Position numbers and translations under genes: made by a program
Notes under the pieces: model-generated
Told to the model about the DNA's origin: nothing
What the model saw: only the letters and a program-made list of their open reading frames with translations
Databases searched by the model: none
Shown here: positions 1 through 7,163 of the stretch, one piece after another
How the letters are laid out: each line of letters opens with the position of its first letter
Position numbering within the stretch: position 1 is the first letter of the stretch
Source of the DNA: Bacteroidales bacterium
GTDB lineage: Bacteria; Bacteroidota; Bacteroidia; Bacteroidales; UBA7960
Assembly (NCBI GenBank): GCA_007120675.1
Contig: SKNE01000229.1
Location: 1 to 15,039, forward strand
Direction: 5' to 3'
DNA length: 15,039 bases

Positions 1-62
1 ACTATTCACTCATGGAGCATAAGTACGGGGATTTCAGGGATTATCTGCTGAAAACAAGCTAG
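1..62 (+). CDS. C-terminal end of an upstream gene, unidentified
   Basis: An open frame enters from the left edge and ends at a TAG at 60-62. The last 19 residues read YSLMEHKYGDFRDYLLKTS. This is too little to identify a family. In many Bacteroidota the ApgM-like gene that follows sits in a threonine cluster between thrA and thrC, so a threonine-pathway gene is possible by context. The tail itself does not prove it. The next gene starts about 80 bases downstream on the same strand, so the two may be co-transcribed. Confidence 0.45.
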   Translation, partial: YSLMEHKYGDFRDYLLKTS

Positions 63-142
63 CCGGCACCAGGTAATTCAAGCCGCCCCCAATGCTAAAA
101 AACCCCACTGGAAAAATAGTATACAGGAAAAAATCAGCGTCT

Positions 143-1351
143 ATGAAGTACATTATTATATTGGCAGATGGTTGTTCCGATTATCCCATCGAAAAACTCG
201 GAGGAAAGACGCCGCTCATGGCAGCAAAGACCCCCCACATTGATGCGCTGTGCGCCCGCTCGCGTTGCGGACTGCTAAAGACGGTACCCGACGACATGCC
301 TCCGGGTAGCGAGATAGCCAACCTGGCCGTTTTGGGCTATGACGTGAAGGCCGTTTACCAGGGCCGGGGAGTGCTGGAAGCAGCCAGCATGGGTGTGAGC
401 CTGGAGGATAATGACCTGGCCATGCGCTGTAACCTGGTATGCATTGATGATGCGGGACGAATAAAGAATCACAGTGCAGGTCACATTCCCACCGAAGAAT
501 CGCACCGGCTGGTGAAGGACCTGAATGAGCAGCTAGCCACTAAGGATTACCGCTTCCATCCGGGTGTGAGTTACCGCCATCTCTTTGTGATGCGAGGGGG
601 ATCCGGCCATATTCACTGCACGCCACCGCACGACGTGCCGGGCCAGGCCTTCGAGGGACTTATGGTGAGAAGCACACGGCCTGAAGGCGATCAGACTGCC
701 GCACTGCTCAATGACATCATCCTTAGATCCCAGGCGCTTCTTGGACAGCATCCAGTCAACCTGAAACGTGTCTCCGAGGGGAAAGATCCCGCCAACTCGG
801 TCTGGTTCTGGTCGCCTGGCTATCGACCGCAAATGAAGACTTTCCAGGAATTATATGGAAAGACCGGGGCCGTCATTTCTGCGGTAGACCTGATTTATGG
901 CATTGGTGAATATGCGGGCTTCAAAGCCATCAAGGTACCTGGCTCCACAGGTCTTTATGACACCAATTATGAAGGGAAGGCAAAGGCGGCGGTGGAGGCC
1001 TTGCAAGAAGCTGACCTGGTCTACTTGCATATTGAAGCCAGCGATGAGGCCGGACACGAAGGGGATGCGGACCTCAAAGTGCGTACCCTTGAATACCTTG
1101 ATGCCAGGGTGGTAAAATACATTGTTGAAGAAACACAGAAGCTGGACGACAAGGTAGCCATCGCCATCTTGCCGGATCATCCCACCCCCTGTGATCTGCG
1201 CACCCATACCCACGACCCGGTGCCATTCATGATCTTCACGCCTGGCGTTCCTGGGGATGATGTGAAAACCTACGACGAGGAAAGTGTAAAGGCAGGCTCA
1301 TTCGGACTATTGAAGGGGGACCAGTTTATCAAGGCCTTACTGGACTTGTGA
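143..1351 (+). CDS. ApgM-like cofactor-independent phosphoglycerate mutase family, proposed homoserine kinase
   Basis: This 402-residue protein belongs to the alkaline-phosphatase-like metalloenzyme superfamily, in the archaeal-type independent phosphoglycerate mutase (ApgM) branch. Visible motifs are ADGCSDYP near residue 8 (first metal Asp), PPGSEIANLAVLGYD with the nucleophile-position Ser56, the metal site HIEASDEAGHEGD at 296-308, DHPTP at 345-349 and the late THTHDPVP. Length fits the family (about 400). The frame is open back to an ATG at 92, but the ATG at 143 gives the usual MKYIIILADG start and follows an A-rich stretch containing AGGAAAAAA, so I chose it. In Bacteroidota this branch lies in threonine gene clusters and has been proposed to replace homoserine kinase. 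Sequence alone cannot separate that role from glycolytic mutase activity. The stop codon directly abuts the convergent receiver gene. Confidence 0.9.
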   Translation: MKYIIILADGCSDYPIEKLGGKTPLMAAKTPHIDALCARSRCGLLKTVPDDMPPGSEIANLAVLGYDVKAVYQGRGVLEAASMGVSLEDNDLAMRCNLVCIDDAGRIKNHSAGHIPTEESHRLVKDLNEQLATKDYRFHPGVSYRHLFVMRGGSGHIHCTPPHDVPGQAFEGLMVRSTRPEGDQTAALLNDIILRSQALLGQHPVNLKRVSEGKDPANSVWFWSPGYRPQMKTFQELYGKTGAVISAVDLIYGIGEYAGFKAIKVPGSTGLYDTNYEGKAKAAVEALQEADLVYLHIEASDEAGHEGDADLKVRTLEYLDARVVKYIVEETQKLDDKVAIAILPDHPTPCDLRTHTHDPVPFMIFTPGVPGDDVKTYDEESVKAGSFGLLKGDQFIKALLDL

Positions 1352-1729
1352 TCATCCACACAGTTTAGCGATCGTTTCCAGGAGGTCCAGCCTGTCTACC
1401 GGCTTTGCCAGGTGGGCATTGCAACCTGCTTCCCTTGCTTTTGCCCTGTCAGCAGCCAGCGAATAAGCTGTCTGTGCTACAATGACCACCTCCCTGCTGA
1501 TCTTCCTGATTTCCCTGGCTGCCTTATAGCCGTCCATGATGGGCATTTTGATGTCCATCAGGATCAAGTCTATATTCTTGTTGTCAGAAAAAACATCCAC
1601 CGCCTCCTTTCCGTTCTCAGCGTGGTACAACGTGTGTCCCTCCGGTTTGAGCATCAACTTATAAAGCTGATGGGCCGTTTTCTCATCATCCACAATGAGA
1701 ATGTGCAGATCCTTCTTATTTATATTCAT
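1352..1729 (-). CDS. Stand-alone CheY-like response regulator receiver
   Basis: This 125-residue protein is a single receiver domain with no output domain. The acidic pair is Asp14/Asp15 (IVDDE), the phosphoacceptor is Asp59 in LILMDIKMP, the switch Thr is Thr87, and the conserved Lys109 is in the AKP motif. All residues needed for phosphorylation are present, so it is probably active. The form (MDIKMPIMDGYKA, AYSLAADRAKAREAGCN) resembles the receivers of hybrid kinases in this phylum. It lies 38 bases downstream of the M50 protease on the same strand and is probably co-transcribed with it. No kinase is adjacent, so its phosphodonor and target are unknown. Confidence 0.92.
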   Translation of the reverse strand: MNINKKDLHILIVDDEKTAHQLYKLMLKPEGHTLYHAENGKEAVDVFSDNKNIDLILMDIKMPIMDGYKAAREIRKISREVVIVAQTAYSLAADRAKAREAGCNAHLAKPVDRLDLLETIAKLCG

Positions 1730-1767
1730 TTCGGTGTTATCGTTGCAGCCTGGGTCGGGACATCCGT

Positions 1768-2853
1768 TCAGGCCGTTGCTTTTCTGATCAGGAAAAACTC
1801 ATGCAGGTTTTCAAGGTCCAATATGCCCGCAAAGCGGTTCTGTTCAAAGACAGGCATCAGGTACTGCCTGTTTTTTTGCATGTGCTGATAGACTTCAAAC
1901 AATGCCTGGTCGGGACTGATCTTGTCAAAACTCGTATGCATCACCTCTTTCACCGGACTATCCTTGCCGTGGGTGCTCAATCCGTTGATAAGGGCATTTT
2001 TTGTGAGGATACCCTGAAACTCGCCATCTGCCTTCACCACGAAGCCATTATCCGATATTTGTACCAGCCTTTTGGCTGCCTTGTCCAGGCTGTCTTCCGC
2101 ATCCAGTTCAGCAAACTCGGTTTTGATGATATCCTTCACCGTATAATCTTTAAGGACATCCTGGTACTTGATCATCTCGTACTCCCCCTTGGCACCCAAC
2201 AGGATAAAGAAGCCGATGATGACCAGGAAGGGATTGAAAAACAGGCCTGCCACAATGAAGACAATGGCAAATACCTGGCCGATATCCTTAGCGATCTGTG
2301 TGGCTTTCAGCCGACTCATCCTGATGGCCAGCAGGGACCGAAAGAGCCGCCCTCCATCCATGGGGAAAGCGGGTATGAGGTTGAAAGCCACGATGAACAG
2401 GTTGGCGGCCAGGAGCATGATGGCGAAATTGTTGAAAGTGATGGATTCAAACTCAACCTCAGCGATGTCCACCGGCCGGACCAACCTCAGGTAGATCCAT
2501 AGTATGGCAGCGATCACTACGTTTACCATGGGGCCTGCTGCAGAAACAATGAACTCGTCACGGGCCTTTTCAGGCATTTTGGACAGGTGGGCCATCCCTC
2601 CAATGGGCAGCAGTGTGATGCTCTCCACCGAGCCACCCAGCCGGATGGCTGCCAGGGAATGTCCCAGCTCGTGCAGTACCACACAGACAAATAGTGCCAG
2701 CACAAATAGGATGTGCATGGCGATCTGCTCAGGACCTAATCCCCTGCCAAGGCTGATCAGGATGATCCATAGAATCAGCAGGGAGAACGTCCAGTGGACG
2801 GACACCCTGATCCCAAAAGGCTTTCCAAGACTGAGTGAGTATCTGCTCTTCAT
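1768..2853 (-). CDS. Site-2 type (M50) intramembrane metalloprotease with two CBS domains
   Basis: This 361-residue integral membrane protein has the zinc motif HELGH (His61, Glu62, His65) in an early membrane segment and the second motif NLIPAFPMDGG, with Asp166 as third zinc ligand. Several further hydrophobic segments follow. Two CBS domains occupy about residues 238-292 (VKDIIKTEF...GILTKNALI) and 301-359 (VKEVMHTSF...GILDLENLH). This is the SpoIVFB/Rip-like M50B group with C-terminal CBS domains, which cuts membrane-embedded substrates and may sense adenine nucleotides. The frame extends upstream to 2892, but those codons run into a strong hairpin. The Met at 2853 gives MKSRYSLSLGKPFGIRVSVHW, the normal family start. 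It lies 66 bases downstream of the C25 protease and 38 upstream of the receiver gene, all leftward. Its substrate is unknown; an anti-sigma factor would be typical, but none is in view. Confidence 0.93.
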   Translation of the reverse strand: MKSRYSLSLGKPFGIRVSVHWTFSLLILWIILISLGRGLGPEQIAMHILFVLALFVCVVLHELGHSLAAIRLGGSVESITLLPIGGMAHLSKMPEKARDEFIVSAAGPMVNVVIAAILWIYLRLVRPVDIAEVEFESITFNNFAIMLLAANLFIVAFNLIPAFPMDGGRLFRSLLAIRMSRLKATQIAKDIGQVFAIVFIVAGLFFNPFLVIIGFFILLGAKGEYEMIKYQDVLKDYTVKDIIKTEFAELDAEDSLDKAAKRLVQISDNGFVVKADGEFQGILTKNALINGLSTHGKDSPVKEVMHTSFDKISPDQALFEVYQHMQKNRQYLMPVFEQNRFAGILDLENLHEFFLIRKATA

Positions 2854-2879
2854 CAGTTGGGCTTGGGTATTGCATCCAC

Positions 2880-2913
2880 GGGCAGGGGCCACCTTGTGAA
2901 GTGACCCCTGCCC
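2880..2913 (-). other. Strong intercistronic hairpin between the C25 protease and M50 protease genes
   Basis: GGGCAGGGG at 2880-2888 is perfectly complementary to CCCCTGCCC at 2905-2913, giving a 9-bp GC-rich stem with a 16-base loop that can pair further (CAC/GTG). It begins 7 bases beyond the protease stop, in the direction of transcription. On the minus strand no T-run follows, so it is not a classic intrinsic terminator. It may instead mark an mRNA processing or stability point, or attenuate transcription before the M50 gene. Confidence 0.6.
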
Positions 2914-2919
2914 CTGGAT

Positions 2920-5900
2920 TTACTGACTAATCTGCACCCGGTGCGTAATCACACCGGCACTGGTATGGATCCTTACGAGGTATATGCCGGTATTCATTCC
3001 GGCTACACGGATCGTATGGTTGTAAGATCCGGCTGTTTTCGCATCGTAGACCATTTGTCCCAGCATATCGTACAGCTGGATGCCATGGATCGCCTGGTTT
3101 GCCTCCACGGTAAAGATGGTCCTTGCCGGGTTGGGATACAGCATCACGCTGAGATCACCGGATTCGATCACACTGAGGTCATCCGGTCCAAACAAATCTT
3201 CTACGGTGATATCATGGTCGTGTACCTCCACGAGGCGGTTGGGGTCGCCTGGCCACTCTCCGCCGTCCCATCCGGCCCCGATGGCATCGGAGAAGTACTT
3301 ATAGGAGTACTCACCCGGCGCCAGGTGGTGCGTTATGCGGTAAATGTGCGGGTCTGCACTCACATGCTCCATGATTTGGTGCTCGGGCTCTGACCCGGGT
3401 TCTGCCCAGTCAAGCATGGATCCCGTAATGAGTATGTGGTGATTGTCCGGATCAAAGTCGTCCAGCAATTGGTGCTCGATGGCTTGCGAAAGATCCACGT
3501 AGAAGGTTACGGCAAAGGATCCGGATGTGAGGACCACCTCAAGGTTCATGTCATCCTCCAGCTCCACGGCATCTTGTACGGAGGAATAATTCTGCTTGAA
3601 TACCTTGTAGCCATAGGTTCCCGGTAACAGGTTAAAGAGGGTTTCGCCCTCAGCATCGGTGTGTTGTGTAAGGGATCCGATGAGTACGGAGGCGCCTTCC
3701 AGGATGTTCTCGTTGACATCCTTCACAAGGAAACTCAGCTGGTGGGTGTCTTCCGGCTCTTCGGCGGCAAAGGCCAGCCACAGGTTGGGCCTGACACTGC
3801 TGGAGCCATTGTAGTTGGGTATGTCGTCCCAGTCGCTGTAACCATAGGCTACGGTGTTGTTACCAACATCCGTACAAGCCACCCTGTAGAAGTTGGATGT
3901 CCAGTTGGGCATTCGGCCCCAGACCACCTCCACCAGGAGGTTGCTGCTGCCGTCATATTCAAAGTACTCTTGCAGTTCCCAGTGATTCCAGCCTGTTTCC
4001 AGGGGCATGGTGTAGGGGTCGGCAAAGTAGACCACCTGTGCGTTGTCGGTGTTGACAAAGTTGCCGGGGAAGCTGCTGATGTCGGTGTGCATCATGCGGA
4101 TGTAAAAATCCGGGAACACATTGTGGGAGCTGGAGGCGTGCACGATGTCAAAGGCCAGCTCGGTGATGGTCTTTTCACCAGCCCCAAGCTCATCAGACAT
4201 ATACAGCATCTGGGTCCGGTTTGCCCGGTAGAAGTTGTAGAATGGGTAGTGGTGGCTTTCCTGGTTTCCTTCGCCCATGACGATCTCCGGCAGCTGCCCG
4301 ATGAAAAGCTCTGCGTCGGCCTGGTCGCTGTGGCCGTCTTCCACGTGAAGGCTGAGACTAACCGGTGTTCCTTCAGGCGCAGATGGGTGGGCAGAGACTT
4401 CATAGACCAGCTGGATAGTTTCTCCGGCCGGGATGGGATCCAGGTTCAGCTCACCCTGCTGAATGGTGAAATAGGGTGAGTCTCCTTGCAGGTGGGCCAC
4501 GGCCTCCTTGGCTACGGCATGGCCGTTATTGGTCAGCTCAAAGAGCAGGAGGGCCTCTTCACCGGGATCCAGGCGGCCGTTGCCGTCGCCGTGCTCAGAG
4601 TCGTCCACCACATAGCTGGGGTTGATGGAGAAGATGGGAGCATTGGCCCTGATCCTCAGGTTGGATGACCACTCTTCATTGCCGTCCGTCACGGTCAGGA
4701 TGAAGGTAGCCTGGTGCTGGTCCGGCACCTGCATGCACACCTCGAAGCTGAAGGCGTCTTCCACGGTGGAGGTGTTTCCGCTGTCTCCTGCATCCATGGG
4801 ATCGAAGGGGATCTCTTCGCCTGGGTTCAGGAGGCTGATGTAGCCATCATCGCCGCTCAGCGTGGCCACCACCTCGCCCACGGGATCGGCTCCCACGTTG
4901 ACCAGTGTCACATCGATGGAGAAGCTCTCCCCGTAGATGGCCTGGTGGGTCCCGGCTGCATCGTTAATGAGGTAGTCATCCAGGACGATGAAAGGTCCTT
5001 CAAGCGCTGCGGCAGGCACTTCAACGATGTAGGGGATATACTGTGGTTTCGTCACGGCAATGGTCACGTCCCCGCCTTCCAGGATGGGATCGATGGGCAC
5101 TTCCACCTCTCCCGTGCTGTCCACAAAGGCCGCCCCGTGGAGCACGCCGTTCATGGATACTGCCACGTAAGAACCAGGCAGGGCTTCCACGGTGTATGTA
5201 TCCAGTCCGATGGGCACGATGGGCATGTGGCTCACCACGTTTTCGCTCCCTTCGGTAAAATAGATGATGGTGGAGGGGTCACCGAAAGTTTGATATCCCT
5301 GCCAGTACCAAAGCGCGCTGGAGTGGGTGGGGTAGTTTTGCAGGTGCGCTTCCGTGAGGGCCAGGTTCCCAACAAACTTGGTGGAAGCCACGGCATGATA
5401 GTCGCCGGTAAACTGGGCATCATACACACCCATGGTGGTCTCTTCCACGGTGGGTACATAGCCACCATTGTTGCCCTGGATGGGGAAGGCTCCCACTGCC
5501 CAGTAAAAATCTTCGAACCAGTGGGTGTTGGGCGCCGAGCCGATATATGCCACGGCACCTTTGTTTTCGGCCCTCACCCAGGCTTCGCCGATGCTTTCGG
5601 GGTGACTGAAAAGGGCGCTCTGGCAGCAATTCCCGATGGCCAGGGGGAATTTCCCTGCGTTGGTAAGGTTGTGAATGTCGCTGGCATAGAGATAGGGACC
5701 GGCCCAGGCCGTGGGCGAGCAGTGGGCGGTGAAATTGATCAGGCTCACCGAGATCCTTTCTTCGTCGTAAACCCCGGCATAGGAGTTCAGGAACGCATTC
5801 ACATTGGTAAAGCCATTGGCCGTGTTGAAGTAATTCTGTGTGCCATAATTGACCGTAGGCTGACCGATCTGGGGGTTCCAGAAGCCATCCTGGCCGGCGA

Positions 5901-7071
5901 TCAGTGTGACATCGTTCAGGTAGCTGGGGTCTTCAAATTCGTACTGCTGGTAATACAGGATCTTATCCAGTTGGTTTTGAAGCTCCTGCACGTTGCGTGC
6001 CGAGAGGCGCCCCACGTACATTTCCGGGAACATATCGCCGTCGACGGATCCATAATAGAGGTCTGTCACCTGGTTGGAGGCACTTCCCACTGCAGAGGCC
6101 GGCAGCCTGGTGGGATCACCTACCACCATCACGAAAGTGGGGGCCGGGTCATCGGGGGTGCCCGCATCGTATTGTGTATGAATGAAGCTCTGGATGGCCG
6201 CGGCGGTTGATCCCACTTCGCTGGTGTAGGCTTCGATGACCTCAAAGCCCTGTATGGTCTTCCACTCAATGAAAGGCTGGAGGCTCTCCTGGAAGTCGTC
6301 GTGGGACACGATCACCATCTTGATGGGATATTTGGTCAGATCCGGGTGGTCGTCAAAGATGTCCCCGGTGTTAAAGGGATTGATCACCCGCTGATAGATG
6401 TGTTCAAAATAGGGGGAGAAGGTGGATGCCTTGATGTAACGTGTCAGGGCTTCATCGGCATCACTGTACTGCACCTCCACCTCCACGTCATTATAAACGC
6501 GGATTGTTCCGCTGGACGGATTGTACTGAACGGGGGCTACGGTGAGACGCGCCAGGCGCTGTCCCCGCATTACACCCAGCACTTCAATGCTGGCCAGGTC
6601 GGGCTCAATGTAGGTGGATTTGGTGTAAAGGGTGGGCTGAAACTCAAAAGGGACCTCGCTCACATCCTGGTCCTTGCGCAAGGAAGGCTGGACCGGCATG
6701 AGGGGGAATTCCACGCCAAAATCGGCCAGTTTGTATTCCCTTACCGTGTATCCAAGGACTTCCACCTGCACGTCGGCCCCGAAAGGCACCTCAACCAGTT
6801 TATGCTGGGCGGGAAGCTTGGGCGTGCCCAGCTCTCCAACGCTGTAGCCCGAAGGCATCACCAGCTCGGTGAATGTGCCCTGCTCAGTTTTAACCTGGAA
6901 AAAATTCAGGCCTTCGAAGGCGAAATTTACTCGGGTTGCTTCAAAATCATTGCTTTGTACTTCTGTCCGGCTGCTCTCCGGCTCAAAATTGATCATCGGC
7001 GACTGGGCGTTGAGCTGCATAAATGCAGCAAAAACGAATGGTGCGATGAAGGCGAGTAATTGCTTTTTCAT
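2920..7071 (-). CDS. Secreted C25 (gingipain-type) cysteine protease with T9SS sorting domain
   Basis: This 1383-residue multidomain protein has a signal peptide (1-22, ending LNAQ) and a gingipain-type propeptide region (about 25-240). The C25 catalytic domain follows (about 247-610): catalytic His450 in TAHCSPTAW, and Cys482/Cys483 in GNCCQSALF, with Cys483 aligning to the RgpB nucleophile. Next come an Ig-like segment (about 615-690), beta-rich CARDB-like repeats (about 692-925) with an acidic turn DGNGRLDPGEE near 829-839, an unassigned module (930-1102), a carboxypeptidase-regulatory-like domain (1108-1182), and an AMPK/starch-binding-like module (1185-1290: VTFYVDLS, LAPGEYSYKYF). The end is a type A T9SS sorting domain (1308-1383: LYPNPA, GMNTGIYLVRI). 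It should cross the outer membrane through T9SS and be released or anchored at the surface. The residue before the catalytic His is Ala and the one after is Cys, where RgpB has GHG. Cleavage specificity cannot be read from sequence. Confidence 0.95.
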   Translation of the reverse strand: MKKQLLAFIAPFVFAAFMQLNAQSPMINFEPESSRTEVQSNDFEATRVNFAFEGLNFFQVKTEQGTFTELVMPSGYSVGELGTPKLPAQHKLVEVPFGADVQVEVLGYTVREYKLADFGVEFPLMPVQPSLRKDQDVSEVPFEFQPTLYTKSTYIEPDLASIEVLGVMRGQRLARLTVAPVQYNPSSGTIRVYNDVEVEVQYSDADEALTRYIKASTFSPYFEHIYQRVINPFNTGDIFDDHPDLTKYPIKMVIVSHDDFQESLQPFIEWKTIQGFEVIEAYTSEVGSTAAAIQSFIHTQYDAGTPDDPAPTFVMVVGDPTRLPASAVGSASNQVTDLYYGSVDGDMFPEMYVGRLSARNVQELQNQLDKILYYQQYEFEDPSYLNDVTLIAGQDGFWNPQIGQPTVNYGTQNYFNTANGFTNVNAFLNSYAGVYDEERISVSLINFTAHCSPTAWAGPYLYASDIHNLTNAGKFPLAIGNCCQSALFSHPESIGEAWVRAENKGAVAYIGSAPNTHWFEDFYWAVGAFPIQGNNGGYVPTVEETTMGVYDAQFTGDYHAVASTKFVGNLALTEAHLQNYPTHSSALWYWQGYQTFGDPSTIIYFTEGSENVVSHMPIVPIGLDTYTVEALPGSYVAVSMNGVLHGAAFVDSTGEVEVPIDPILEGGDVTIAVTKPQYIPYIVEVPAAALEGPFIVLDDYLINDAAGTHQAIYGESFSIDVTLVNVGADPVGEVVATLSGDDGYISLLNPGEEIPFDPMDAGDSGNTSTVEDAFSFEVCMQVPDQHQATFILTVTDGNEEWSSNLRIRANAPIFSINPSYVVDDSEHGDGNGRLDPGEEALLLFELTNNGHAVAKEAVAHLQGDSPYFTIQQGELNLDPIPAGETIQLVYEVSAHPSAPEGTPVSLSLHVEDGHSDQADAELFIGQLPEIVMGEGNQESHHYPFYNFYRANRTQMLYMSDELGAGEKTITELAFDIVHASSSHNVFPDFYIRMMHTDISSFPGNFVNTDNAQVVYFADPYTMPLETGWNHWELQEYFEYDGSSNLLVEVVWGRMPNWTSNFYRVACTDVGNNTVAYGYSDWDDIPNYNGSSSVRPNLWLAFAAEEPEDTHQLSFLVKDVNENILEGASVLIGSLTQHTDAEGETLFNLLPGTYGYKVFKQNYSSVQDAVELEDDMNLEVVLTSGSFAVTFYVDLSQAIEHQLLDDFDPDNHHILITGSMLDWAEPGSEPEHQIMEHVSADPHIYRITHHLAPGEYSYKYFSDAIGAGWDGGEWPGDPNRLVEVHDHDITVEDLFGPDDLSVIESGDLSVMLYPNPARTIFTVEANQAIHGIQLYDMLGQMVYDAKTAGSYNHTIRVAGMNTGIYLVRIHTSAGVITHRVQISQ

Positions 7072-7118
7072 TTGAAAATCAAGATTGTAGGATTAATAAG
7101 GATTGTGATTTGGAGCTG

Positions 7119-7150
7119 TAAAAGTAAGTAAATCAAGCAACATAACCAAA
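7119..7150 (-). promoter_or_regulatory. Candidate Bacteroidota promoter for the C25 protease gene
   Basis: On the minus strand, TTTG (7150-7147) is followed after 20 bases by TACTTTTA (7126-7119). This matches the -33 TTTG and -7 TAnnTTTG pattern of Bacteroidota primary sigma factors except for the final base. The leader before the ATG at 7071 would be about 40 bases. The element lies in the 92-base gap behind the SLC13-type gene, so the protease can be expressed without read-through from the transporter genes. Confidence 0.45.
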
Positions 7151-7163
7151 GGCGGATGTCAAT

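Noticed and set aside
4714..6210. A 498-codon open frame on the + strand inside the C25 protease gene
   Set aside because: It is the complement of a clear gene with signal peptide, catalytic motifs and sorting domain. The + strand product has no recognisable motif and is rich in Gly, His and Val, as expected of an antisense shadow.
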